From the NCBI RefSeq assembly GCF_015356755.1, contig NZ_JADFCO010000065.1, forward strand, positions 496,001 to 560,000: a stretch of 64,000 bases of DNA. Direction: 5' to 3'. The position numbers and the translations under genes are program-made. How positions within the stretch are numbered: position 1 is the stretch's first letter; every line of letters begins with the position of its first letter. Below are positions 51,747 through 59,321 of the stretch, piece by piece. The DNA comes from Nonlabens antarcticus. Its GTDB lineage: Bacteria > Bacteroidota > Bacteroidia > Flavobacteriales > Flavobacteriaceae. Under the pieces are notes generated by a model. It worked only from the letters and a program-made list of their open reading frames with translations, did not search any database and was not told the DNA's origin.

Positions 51747-52181
51747 CTTCAAGAAAATCCACTTCCCACGATAATCAATAATCGCGCTGCTGGCAATCAA
51801 GAAATCAGCACCTAGCAGCCCTTGAATGGAATGCATGCCTTCAGATTTAAGAGCGTTGTTGACAAAACTCATGTCCATACAAAGCACGGTAACGTCTTCA
51901 TCGCTCCAGTCGCCCAGTTCTAGCGTGTTTTTATAGGATACTCGTGGTCGCAACGAGCCACTAGCAGTACCTATCTGTTTTTCCATGAATTCCGTTGTGA
52001 GTTGGAATTCCTTATACATCGCTTGATCCACGCAAGTTGCACTGGCACCGGTATCAATTATAAAACGACCTTCATGCCCGTTGAGACTGGCTTTTGCAAC
52101 AATATGACTGCTTTTTTTTGCAATTCTTATGCGGTGGGCTGTATAACCTTGTTCTAGTACTACTTTTTTAATCGATGCCAT
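51741..52181 (-). CDS. Retropepsin-like aspartic protease
   Basis: 146 residues, single-domain. Active-site motif F-I-I-D-T-G-A-S-A-T-C lies at about residue 40, and hydrophobic-hydrophobic-Gly (I-Q-G-L-L-G-A-D-F-L) near 120 completes the retropepsin signature, so a homodimer would be active. No signal peptide, so probably cytoplasmic, unlike many secreted relatives. Substrates unknown. Promoter box TATCTTTG lies 17 bases upstream. Confidence 0.83.
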   Translation of the reverse strand: MASIKKVVLEQGYTAHRIRIAKKSSHIVAKASLNGHEGRFIIDTGASATCVDQAMYKEFQLTTEFMEKQIGTASGSLRPRVSYKNTLELGDWSDEDVTVLCMDMSFVNNALKSEGMHSIQGLLGADFLIASSAIIDYRGKWIFLKL

Positions 52182-52198
52182 GGGAAATGTTCTGCGGT

Positions 52199-52206
52199 CA
52201 AAGATA
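52199..52206 (-). promoter_or_regulatory. -7 box TATCTTTG for the aspartic protease
   Basis: Exact TAnnTTTG on the minus strand, 17 bases before ATG 52181. Confidence 0.55.
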
Positions 52207-52272
52207 AGTTGGCTTTTGCACTCATTAATAATAACCGTAAATTACTGGGTGTCTATTAAAATTGTGATGATT

Positions 52273-52290
52273 CCGCTTTCGCGAAAGCGG
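52273..52290. repeat. Palindrome CCGCTTTCGCGAAAGCGG, intergenic
   Basis: The longest perfect copy (18 bp), between the divergent protease and tatD genes, upstream of both promoters. Confidence 0.92.
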
Positions 52291-52365
52291 ACTTAATTTC
52301 AAGATGTTACTCCAGTTGAAGAAGTAGGGAAGTTGATTTATTTTTAGTAAACAAGATCGCATCAG

Positions 52366-52373
52366 TACCTTTG
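52366..52373 (+). promoter_or_regulatory. -7 box TACCTTTG, 4 nt before the tatD start
   Basis: Exact TAnnTTTG followed by TATT and ATG 52378; the message is probably leaderless. Confidence 0.6.
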
Positions 52374-52377
52374 TATT

Positions 52378-53145
52378 ATGATTTTAACAGATACACACAC
52401 GCATTTATACAGTGAACAATTTGATGAGGATCGGGAGGTAATGATCCAGCGCGCCGTTGATGCTGGGATAGAGCGGTTTTTTATTCCTGCTATCGATTCT
52501 ACGTACACCGCTGGTATGCAGGAGTTGAAGAGGAACTATCCTGACCGTGTATTTTTAATGACAGGTCTGCATCCCACGCATGTTAAGGAAAATCATGCGG
52601 AAGAACTGCTGCACGTAAAGGAGCAACTGGCCACGGGAAATTACATAGCGGTAGGTGAGATAGGGGTAGATTTATACTGGGATAAATCTACCAGAGATCT
52701 ACAAATGAACGCTTTCCATCAGCAAATTGAATGGGCGTTAGAGTATGATTTACCTATTGCTATTCATTGTCGGGATGCTTTTGACGAGGTTTTTGAAGTG
52801 CTGGCAGCACATCAAGAAAAAGGACTAAAAGGGATTTTTCATTGTTTTACTGGAACGCTAGAACAAGCGCAACTCGCTATCAAATATGGAATGAAGCTGG
52901 GAATAGGAGGAGTCGTCACCTTTAAAAATGGAAAAATCGACCAATTCCTTCACGAGATCGATCTGTCGCACATTGTTCTTGAGACAGATTCTCCTTACCT
53001 CGCGCCAGCTCCCTATCGCGGTAAACGCAATGAAAGTGCATATCTAAGCAAGGTTGCTCAGAAAATAGCTGAAATTTATGGTCTGGATATAGAGGAGATT
53101 GCTCGCATAACCACATTAAATTCTCGTGAAGTATTCAAAGTCTAG
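52378..53145 (+). CDS. tatD: TatD-family metal-dependent DNase
   Basis: TIM-barrel hydrolase of 255 residues. Metal ligands visible: D-T-H-T-H-L (H6, H8), G-E-I-G-V-D (Glu about 92), A-I-H-C-R-D (about 130), F-H-C-F-T-G (about 155) and E-T-D-S-P-Y-L (Asp about 203). Members are 3'-5' DNA/RNA exonucleases or have related phosphoesterase roles. Own promoter; the acyltransferase gene follows after 39 bases with a separate box. Confidence 0.92.
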   Translation: MILTDTHTHLYSEQFDEDREVMIQRAVDAGIERFFIPAIDSTYTAGMQELKRNYPDRVFLMTGLHPTHVKENHAEELLHVKEQLATGNYIAVGEIGVDLYWDKSTRDLQMNAFHQQIEWALEYDLPIAIHCRDAFDEVFEVLAAHQEKGLKGIFHCFTGTLEQAQLAIKYGMKLGIGGVVTFKNGKIDQFLHEIDLSHIVLETDSPYLAPAPYRGKRNESAYLSKVAQKIAEIYGLDIEEIARITTLNSREVFKV

Positions 53146-53158
53146 GCTATAAGATACG

Positions 53159-53166
53159 TATTTTTG
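53159..53166 (+). promoter_or_regulatory. -7 box TATTTTTG before the acyltransferase gene
   Basis: Exact TAnnTTTG. Its TTG (53164) is in frame with the gene but cannot be the start; the next in-frame start, TTG 53185, gives the usual N-terminus. Confidence 0.5.
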
Positions 53167-53184
53167 AGCCTTAAAATTAAGTTT

Positions 53185-54315
53185 TTGGAGCAATACGACG
53201 ACATACGGTTCTTTAATGAAGAAGAGGTAAGCATCGCGCTGAAAAGTGCCGTGCGACATCCCATGATTAAAACGCTGTTTGAATACACGTTCCCTGGTAA
53301 AACAGATGAAGAGATTAAAGAGGTGGTGCTTGCGTGTAAAAGTATCAATGATTTCCAGCGGGATATTATATCTGTTACCATGCAGCGTATTCTTGACGAG
53401 ACATCTGCCGGGTTGACCACGACAGGTTTTGACAAGCTTGACCCCTCATTATCCTATTTGTACATATCAAATCATCGTGATATTGTGCTCGACACTTGTT
53501 TAATCAATCTTACACTTTATAAATATCAGCTTATTCGCACTGCAAATGCGATAGGTGATAATCTGGTTCAAAGACCATTTGTAAACGCATTGAGCAAACT
53601 GACTCGTAATTTCACAGTCAAGCGAGGTGGTACACCACGGGAAACCTTATTGAGTAGTAAAAAGTTGAGTGAATACGTTGAATATTTATTAAAGGATAAA
53701 ACACGTAGCGTCTGGATTGCACAACGTCAAGGACGTACTAAAGATGGTAATGACGTTACAGAACAAGGCGTGTTGAAGATGATTGCTTTGGCAGCCGGGA
53801 AAAGATCAGTTTCAGAATATTTGAATTCGCTGCGAATTGTTCCCATATCAATTTCTTACGAATATGATCCCACCGATATTTTAAAAGTTCCAGAACTGCT
53901 TGCTAAAAAAGCGCAAACAGAATATATAAAGTCTGAAAATGAGGATTTCAATAGTATTCTCAAAGGAGCGCTAGGACAGAAAAAACACATTCACATTCAC
54001 GCTGCAGACCCTATAGAGTTAGATGTCACAAGTGAGGTGGCAACAAACCAATTGCTACAACAAGTGGTAAATACTTTAGATCAAACGATCCAGCTTAATT
54101 ATAAATTATGGCCTACAAATTATGTCGCTTTTGATCTACTGCATGATTCTCAGGATTACATAGAAGAATATACTGAAAAAGACCACCAGCAGTTTGAACG
54201 CAGACTGCGCATGCGGGTAGATATGAAAGATAAAGAGGCGGTTAAAAGTTTCTTGTGCATGTATGCACGTCCCGTAATAAATAAAGAACAATTGAAGCCT
54301 GCTTATGAAGCCTAG
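53185..54315 (+). CDS. PlsC-like acyltransferase (glycerolipid type)
   Basis: 376 residues from TTG 53185 (M-E-Q-Y-D-D-I-R-F-F); a TTG at 53164 is inside the promoter box. Acyltransferase block I reads I-S-N-H-R-D-I-V-L-D, with His and Asp separated by five residues rather than the usual four, or using the nearer Asp. A later R-G-G-T-P-R-E and V-W-I-A-Q-R-Q-G-R-T-K-D-G correspond to blocks II and III (E-G-T-R-S-like). It probably acylates glycerol phosphate or lysophosphatidate. No membrane helix is evident. Overlaps the asparaginase gene by 11 bases. Confidence 0.82.
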   Translation: MEQYDDIRFFNEEEVSIALKSAVRHPMIKTLFEYTFPGKTDEEIKEVVLACKSINDFQRDIISVTMQRILDETSAGLTTTGFDKLDPSLSYLYISNHRDIVLDTCLINLTLYKYQLIRTANAIGDNLVQRPFVNALSKLTRNFTVKRGGTPRETLLSSKKLSEYVEYLLKDKTRSVWIAQRQGRTKDGNDVTEQGVLKMIALAAGKRSVSEYLNSLRIVPISISYEYDPTDILKVPELLAKKAQTEYIKSENEDFNSILKGALGQKKHIHIHAADPIELDVTSEVATNQLLQQVVNTLDQTIQLNYKLWPTNYVAFDLLHDSQDYIEEYTEKDHQQFERRLRMRVDMKDKEAVKSFLCMYARPVINKEQLKPAYEA

Positions 54316-55423
54316 TATACTCCTTATATATACAGGTGGTACGATAGGAATGATGAAAGATCCAGAAACATGGGCTTTAAAATCCTTCAATTTTGAGGAA
54401 TTGCTGCTTCATATTCCAGAATTACGGCAACTGGATTGTAAAATCAGCACGGTCTCCTTTAAGGATCCTATTGATTCTTCAGACATGAACCTGCAACACT
54501 GGCAGCAATTGGGTGACGTTATCAATGATCGTTATGATGATCATGATGGTTTTGTCGTTCTGCATGGTAGTGATACAATGGCTTATACCGGAAGTGCGCT
54601 TAGTTTTATGTTTGAAAACTTAACTAAACCCATTATTCTTACCGGTTCCCAACTGCCGATAGGGGATTTGAGAACAGATGCCAAGGAAAATTTAATTACG
54701 ACCATACAGCTCGCATCTCAAACAGAAAATGATCAACCTATAGTAAAGGAGGTTTGTATTTATTTTGAGTATCAATTATACCGGGCTAACCGAACCGCAA
54801 AAATTAGTGCAGATCATTTTGAGGCGTTTACGTCCCCTAATTATCCGCCGCTTGCCATTAGCGGTGTGTATTTGAATATTGATCAGAGTTTGTTGTGGCA
54901 GGGTACATTTGATGCTTTTGCATTTAAGAAAAAACCTGACGCGGAAGTTCGCACAAACCCAAATATCGGTGAAACTCCTGAGCTTCAAGAAAGCTTACCT
55001 GAAGAGCAGATGATGGTTTACAGGCCAGAATTTATCAATGATGTGGTGATTTTAAAACTCTTTCCAGGTATTACAGAACCTGTAGTTGCAGCGATTTGTA
55101 ATATCCCGCAATTAAAAGGTATTGTTTTAGAAACCTATGGTAGCGGTAATGCACCTACTGAAAAATGGTTTATAGACTGTATGAAAAAAACGCTTAATCG
55201 AGGGGTTTATATCGTCAATGTTACCCAGTGTCGCGGTGGTGCCGTAGATATGGGAAAATACGAAACTAGCGTACAGCTTAAGGAAATAGGAATGGTGTCT
55301 GGAAAGGACATGACTACAGAGTCTGCACTTGCCAAAATGATGTACCTTTTAAATTACACCACGTCCTTAGCCGATTTTAAGCATTATTTTGAGAAATCAA
55401 TCCGAGGAGAGGTAACGGAATGA
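54305..55423 (+). CDS. ansA: Type I (cytoplasmic) L-asparaginase
   Basis: Hydrolyses asparagine to aspartate and ammonium. 372 residues. Both catalytic Thr motifs are present: Y-T-G-G-T-I-G-M (Thr about 10-13) and H-G-S-D-T-M-A-Y-T (about 91-99), with the Lys in D-A-K-E-N. Absence of a signal peptide indicates the cytoplasmic type I enzyme. ATG 54305 lies within the last codons of the acyltransferase gene, so they share a message. tRNA-Ser follows after 50 bases. Confidence 0.94.
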   Translation: MKPSILLIYTGGTIGMMKDPETWALKSFNFEELLLHIPELRQLDCKISTVSFKDPIDSSDMNLQHWQQLGDVINDRYDDHDGFVVLHGSDTMAYTGSALSFMFENLTKPIILTGSQLPIGDLRTDAKENLITTIQLASQTENDQPIVKEVCIYFEYQLYRANRTAKISADHFEAFTSPNYPPLAISGVYLNIDQSLLWQGTFDAFAFKKKPDAEVRTNPNIGETPELQESLPEEQMMVYRPEFINDVVILKLFPGITEPVVAAICNIPQLKGIVLETYGSGNAPTEKWFIDCMKKTLNRGVYIVNVTQCRGGAVDMGKYETSVQLKEIGMVSGKDMTTESALAKMMYLLNYTTSLADFKHYFEKSIRGEVTE

Positions 55424-55430
55424 TTTCTGA

Positions 55431-55462
55431 TTTGCAGAAAGCAAGTTAAAGTTGTAATCTTG
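55431..55462 (+). promoter_or_regulatory. Promoter TTTG-N20-TAATCTTG for tRNA-Ser
   Basis: TTTG at 55431-55434 and a -7 box with one mismatch (TAATCTTG) at 55455-55462, 20 bases apart; the tRNA begins 12 bases later. Confidence 0.55.
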
Positions 55463-55473
55463 CAATCGATTTT

Positions 55474-55558
55474 AGAGAGGTGGCCGAGCGGTCGAAGGCG
55501 CACGCCTGGAAAGCGTGTAAACGGCAACGTTTCGAGGGTTCGAATCCCTTCCTCTCTG
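55474..55558 (+). tRNA. tRNA-Ser (anticodon GGA)
   Basis: Cloverleaf of 85 bases: acceptor arms AGAGAGG / CCTCTCT, D-arm with TGGCCGAGCGGTCGAAGGC, anticodon stem CACGC / GCGTG around loop CTGGAAA (anticodon GGA, reading UCC and UCU), long variable arm AAACG-GCAA-CGTTT as in class II tRNA, and T-loop GGTTCGAATCC. Discriminator G; CCA is not encoded. It stands at the edge of a decayed region, which fits use as an integration site. Confidence 0.96.
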
Positions 55559-55570
55559 CACTAATGCAAA

Positions 55571-55604
55571 GCCTGATTTCCGGTAGGAAATCGGGCTTTT
55601 TTTA
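55571..55604 (+). terminator. Intrinsic terminator of tRNA-Ser
   Basis: Stem GCCTGATTTCC / GGAAATCGGGC with loop GGTA or a shorter form, followed by a run of seven or more T. Confidence 0.9.
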
Positions 55605-55669
55605 TTTTCAAGGTGTAATTCAAAGGGTTGCGCGTATTTTATAAATTCTTGCGTTCTTACAGTTTTATT

Positions 55670-56090
55670 TTAACCAGTCATCCCTTGCACAAACACTTGA
55701 ACAAACTCTTTCCTGTTGGCAAGAATACGTTCACCTATTTCTCTAGTACATAAAATACTCGGTCTTCTGTTTAAAGATTTAAAAAACCATTACGCAATGG
55801 TTCCCGCTCGTAAATGGTGTAGTTTTCTATCAACGCTTTGAATTGTTTTTGATCTAGGCTTTCTACCACACACTTTTTTTTTAGACAACGTCAGGATCTT
55901 CTCTTCATGCTGGAAAAATTCAAATTCATCTTGAATAGTATCTGCATCGCTGAGGAAGGGTAGATTTTTTTCAAAGAATTTCTTAAGGAGTTCCTGCTAG
56001 CTAAGCAACTCCAAATCTTCCGAGAATTAAGGTTTTAATAAAAACATGTAATCCATAGTTGTCAAATACAGACAAGAACTCCTATTTAAA
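55670..56090 (-). pseudogene. Decayed C-terminal remnant of a type I restriction endonuclease subunit (HsdR)
   Basis: On the minus strand a chain of frames, broken by stops and frameshifts, reads L-K-K-F-F-E-K-N-L-P-F-L-S-D-A-D, then D-E-F-E-F-F-Q-H-E-E-K, a shift at a run of A near 55875, then K-Q-F-K-A-L-I-E-N-Y-T-I-Y-E-R-E-P-L-R-N, another shift, then R-P-S-I-L and I-G-E-R-I-L-A-N and F-V-Q-V-F-V-Q-G-M before TAA 55670-55672. This series is that of the HsdR C-terminus in Bacteroidota type I restriction enzymes. Motor and nuclease domains are absent, as are hsdM and hsdS. Clearly non-functional; boundary upstream uncertain. Confidence 0.6.
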
Positions 56091-56560
56091 GTTATCTGAT
56101 GGATGTAAGTAAATTCTCTTCACAAAATCTAGCTTTTACAATTAGTGGAACCAATACTGACAGCCATTAACCGGATTCTGGAAAAAATGCAGCCTAGTCA
56201 AACATGGCAAGTAAATTCAGGTTGATGTGGATTGATTAGTTTTTAATAGGGCGACGATGGCATTAAATAACAGAACAACAAATAAATCCTAGCAGTAATG
56301 GTCAGATTCCGGAACGGTGTGGTTAGGAAAGTAGGCGTTTAGTAGCAGATCAAAAGATTTAAAAAGCGGTTCTGAAGGATTAGTCAATAATTTTTTACTG
56401 ATTAATCCTGATTTTATAGGAATAAAGCGATTGATACCAATAATGATGCTGTTTTTATCAAAGCGCTATAGTTAAACTGCTATTTTAAAATAACAGCACA
56501 TAAAATATGTCGCAATAGCAGTGACTTATTTGAATTTTAGCAGGATTTATGTGTAGGATT
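56091..56560. other. Gene-free decayed region downstream of tRNA-Ser, possible IS21-type end
   Basis: No credible frame on either strand. At 56140-56210 and 56297-56330 are CCGGATTCTGG, TTCCGGAACGGTGTGGT and TGACAGCC / TGGTCAG-like units that remind me of the multiple terminal repeats of IS21-family elements, without any transposase. Together with the hsdR tail this looks like the rest of an old insertion next to a tRNA gene. Confidence 0.3.
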
Positions 56561-56561
56561 G

Positions 56562-56577
56562 CGCTTTCGCGAAAGCG
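56562..56577. repeat. Palindrome CGCTTTCGCGAAAGCG, intergenic
   Basis: Perfect copy at the right edge of the decayed region, 255 bases before exbB. Confidence 0.9.
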
Positions 56578-56784
56578 TAACTCCTTAAAAAGCAATTAAC
56601 TTAGTAAAAATTACTGCAAATAATAATAAGCTCCTCATGGCGCCGTTGTTATCACCTATAGGGCTCTGTTTAATTAAACAGATATGAATCTGCAATGATT
56701 TAATTGAGGTTGATATACAATAAATTATCTTAACTAAAAACATATAGAAAGTGGTGATAAGTTCGCTTTTAACTCAATAAATTA

Positions 56785-56792
56785 TATATTTA
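56785..56792 (+). promoter_or_regulatory. Candidate -7 box TATATTTA for the exbB operon
   Basis: One mismatch to TAnnTTTG, 40 bases before ATG 56833. The leader holds a tandem AATCAATA repeat (two and a half copies, 56808-56827) just before the start codon. Confidence 0.4.
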
Positions 56793-56832
56793 GCCCTTCA
56801 TTAGAAAAATCAATAAATCAATAAATCTAAAA

Positions 56833-57621
56833 ATGAAACGATCACTTTCAATTTTGTTCATGGCAGTTGTAATGATATTAGGTATGTCTTCTACTGCGAC
56901 AGCAACAACAACTACAACTAACGCGGCGGTTGCTTCCATAGTAACTGCGCAAGATCAGGACGAGCCTAAAGTAGAAACTACTGTAAGCTTTCACCAAGAA
57001 CTTAAAAAACGTTTTATAGAGGGTGGACCACTCTTTATGTCCATCGTTCTGGTATGTTTAATATTAGGTCTTGCGATCGCGATAGAAAGAATTATCTATC
57101 TAAATCTTTCTACTACAAATTCTAAAAAGCTTGCTGCAGATGTAGAAGAAGCTCTTAAGAGTGGTGGTATTGAGGCTGCAAAAGACGTATGTCGTAATAC
57201 TAAAGGTCCAGTTGCTTCCATCTATTATCAAGGTCTTGATAGAGCAGATGAAAGTGTTGAGGCTGCTGAGAAAGCGGTTGTCGCTTACGGTGGTGTTCAA
57301 ATGGGACAATTAGAAAAGAATGTATCATGGGTTTCTTTATTTATCGCTCTAGCTCCTATGCTTGGGTTTATGGGTACTGTAATCGGGATGATCAAATCTT
57401 TTGATAGTATTGCAGAAGCAGGTACCATGGAACCAGCTCTAGTTGCAACTGGTATTAAAGTAGCACTTCTAACTACCGTATTTGGTTTGATCGTTGCGAT
57501 TATACTTCAGGTTTTCTACAATTATATTGTAGCCAAAATCGATAGTATCGTGAACGACATGGAAGATGCATCTATTACTCTTATCGATATTCTTGTAGAC
57601 TACAAGAGTGGTAAGCTGTAA
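56833..57621 (+). CDS. exbB: ExbB/TolQ/MotA-family proton channel subunit
   Basis: Inner-membrane component that uses proton motive force to drive TonB or a TolA-like partner. 262 residues. An N-terminal hydrophobic signal-like segment with a Thr-rich stretch (A-T-T-T-T-T-N) precedes three membrane helices at about 74-94, 170-190 and 212-235. Family pattern: F-I-A-L-A-P-M-L-G-F-M-G-T-V-I-G-M-I, then I-K-V-A-L-L-T-T-V-F-G-L-I-V-A-I. The N-terminal extension is common in Bacteroidota ExbB. First gene of a five-gene run; 24 bases to the next. Confidence 0.92.
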   Translation: MKRSLSILFMAVVMILGMSSTATATTTTTNAAVASIVTAQDQDEPKVETTVSFHQELKKRFIEGGPLFMSIVLVCLILGLAIAIERIIYLNLSTTNSKKLAADVEEALKSGGIEAAKDVCRNTKGPVASIYYQGLDRADESVEAAEKAVVAYGGVQMGQLEKNVSWVSLFIALAPMLGFMGTVIGMIKSFDSIAEAGTMEPALVATGIKVALLTTVFGLIVAIILQVFYNYIVAKIDSIVNDMEDASITLIDILVDYKSGKL

Positions 57622-57645
57622 TTAACCTTTAATAAATACTTAATC

Positions 57646-58122
57646 ATGATTGCACATAAAGTATTAAAATATTTTTCGATGGCGCTTTGCCTCATCGCAG
57701 CTATTTTCTTTATCTATGCTTTGAGCGTGGGTGATGAACCTATACAAATGGATGAAAATGGCGTTCAGTCTATGACTGTAGTGCCTATGATGTACATAGC
57801 TTATTTAACTATGCTCATTATATTAGTGTTAGTAGCAGTATTTGTAGTTATCAACCTAGCTACAAAACCAGGAGCTTTGAAAAGCGCTGCAGTTTCAGTT
57901 GGCATAATGCTTGTTATTATATTACTAGCATACTTTGTGTTTGCTGATAATGGCGTTTTAGATCCTGCTACTGGCAAACAAGTAATGTTAGATGATGGAG
58001 AGCCATTAACTGCGGGAGATTCCCAATGGATTGGTGCTGGATTATGGACATTCTACATTATCGGAATCCTATCGATCTGTTCCATTCTTTGGGCAGGTGT
58101 AACTAAACTTATTAAAAAATAA
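57646..58122 (+). CDS. Uncharacterised four-helix membrane protein in the exbBD operon
   Basis: 158 residues, four hydrophobic helices at about 8-27, 48-70, 80-100 and 130-152. The first loop carries D-E-P-I-Q-M-D-E-N-G-V and the last loop D-P-A-T-G-K-Q-V-M-L-D-D-G-E-P-L, both acidic and similar in length, suggesting a two-fold internal repeat. No family recognised. Sandwiched between exbB and exbD with gaps of 24 and 2 bases, so it is almost certainly co-expressed and probably part of the motor. Confidence 0.8.
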   Translation: MIAHKVLKYFSMALCLIAAIFFIYALSVGDEPIQMDENGVQSMTVVPMMYIAYLTMLIILVLVAVFVVINLATKPGALKSAAVSVGIMLVIILLAYFVFADNGVLDPATGKQVMLDDGEPLTAGDSQWIGAGLWTFYIIGILSICSILWAGVTKLIKK

Positions 58123-58124
58123 TT

Positions 58125-58748
58125 ATGGCTAAAAGATCTGCACCTGAAGTTAATGCTGGATCTATGGCAGATATCGCATTTCTTCTCTTGATATTTTTCT
58201 TGGTGACTACAACCATTGAAGTAGATAGTGGTATACAAAGTAAGTTACCACCGCCTATTCCAGATAATACGCCGCCACCACCGATCAAGCAAAAGAATAT
58301 ATTCCAAGTTCTTGTAAATCAGTATGATCAATTACAAGTGGAGGATGAGAGTATGGAGATTTCAGAATTGACAGAAGCGGCCGTTGCTTTTTTAGATAAC
58401 GGTGGTGGAGAAGGTCCTGCTGCTTGTAATTATTGCGAGGGAGAACGTGATCCTGAAAGCTCTGATAACCCAGACAAAGCTGTTATCTCTCTAGTAAATG
58501 ACAGACAAGCTAGTTATAAAATGTACGTTACTGTTTATAATGAGTTAGTTAGAGCATACACTATTTTACGTAATCGTGAATCTGAACGTCGTTATAATGA
58601 GACTTATGAAAATATGTACTCAAGATATAAAGACTGGCCTGAAACTGAAAAGGAAACTCCTGAGTATGAAAAACTAGGAAAGCAAGTAGATGAGATACGA
58701 GATTTGTATCCATTGAAACTTTCTGAAGCTGAACCACAACAAGGATAA
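58125..58748 (+). CDS. exbD: ExbD/TolR-family protein with enlarged periplasmic domain
   Basis: 207 residues. Short cytoplasmic N-terminus, one membrane helix carrying the proton-relay Asp (D16 in S-M-A-D-I-A-F-L-L-L-I-F-F), a Pro-rich stretch (P-P-P-I-P-D-N-T-P-P-P-P) and a periplasmic domain. Ordinary ExbD is about 140 residues; the extra length lies after residue 90 and contains C101-N-Y-C104 and a charged helix R-N-R-E-S-E-R-R-Y-N-E-T-Y. The start lies 2 bases after the four-helix gene. Confidence 0.9.
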   Translation: MAKRSAPEVNAGSMADIAFLLLIFFLVTTTIEVDSGIQSKLPPPIPDNTPPPPIKQKNIFQVLVNQYDQLQVEDESMEISELTEAAVAFLDNGGGEGPAACNYCEGERDPESSDNPDKAVISLVNDRQASYKMYVTVYNELVRAYTILRNRESERRYNETYENMYSRYKDWPETEKETPEYEKLGKQVDEIRDLYPLKLSEAEPQQG

Positions 58749-58750
58749 TT

Positions 58751-59236
58751 ATGTCAAAGTTTAAGAAACAAAAGAGTGGTGAATTACCCGCTATATCAAC
58801 AGCATCGCTTCCCGACATCGTTTTTATGCTTCTTTTCTTCTTCATGGTTGCTACCGTGATGAGAGAAGATGAATTAATGATTGAGAATCGATTGCCTAAT
58901 GCAAATCAGGTAGAAAAACTCGAGAGTAAAAATAAGTTGATCTATATTTATATAGGAAAACCTAGCGCACAGTATCAGAAAATCTACGGAGTTACTGATG
59001 TGATCCAGTTAGGGGATAAGATATCAAGTGTATCTGAAGTCCAAACCTATGTAAATTCGAAACGTAACGACATGCCTGAGGATATACAGGATGAGATGAT
59101 GGTTTCATTAAAGGTTGATAGTAATTCTAAGGTAGGTCCACTTACAGATGTGAAGCAGGAGTTGCGGGATGCTATGGCTTTAAAGATTAATTATACGGCT
59201 AAGAAAGGCGATCCTATGCGTAATGTAAAACAATAG
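58751..59236 (+). CDS. exbD: Second ExbD/TolR-family protein
   Basis: 161 residues, 2 bases after the first exbD. Membrane helix with Asp 22 in S-L-P-D-I-V-F-M-L-L-F-F-F, then N-R-L-P-N-A-N and a periplasmic domain with I-Y-I-Y-I-G-K-P. No Cys in the periplasmic part. Two different ExbD proteins per operon are typical of flavobacteria, possibly forming a heterodimer in the ExbB pore. A terminator follows. Confidence 0.9.
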   Translation: MSKFKKQKSGELPAISTASLPDIVFMLLFFFMVATVMREDELMIENRLPNANQVEKLESKNKLIYIYIGKPSAQYQKIYGVTDVIQLGDKISSVSEVQTYVNSKRNDMPEDIQDEMMVSLKVDSNSKVGPLTDVKQELRDAMALKINYTAKKGDPMRNVKQ

Positions 59237-59254
59237 GACAGTTTAATTTATTTT

Positions 59255-59284
59255 AAAAACCATCTCATTTGAGGTGGTTTTTTT
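59255..59284 (+). terminator. Intrinsic terminator after the exbD genes
   Basis: Stem AAACCATCTC / GAGGTGGTTT with loop ATTT, followed by a run of T; it separates porT from the upstream run, at least in part. Confidence 0.85.
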
Positions 59285-59309
59285 GTTCCTAAACATTACA
59301 CTGAATACG

Positions 59310-59317
59310 TATCTTTA
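59310..59317 (+). promoter_or_regulatory. Candidate -7 box TATCTTTA, 4 nt before porT
   Basis: One mismatch to TAnnTTTG, then ATTT and ATG 59322; probably a leaderless message. Confidence 0.45.
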
Positions 59318-59321
59318 ATTT

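Noticed and set aside
56808-56827. AATCAATA tandem as a CRISPR-like array
   Set aside because: Units are contiguous 8-mers without spacers; no cas genes anywhere in the window.
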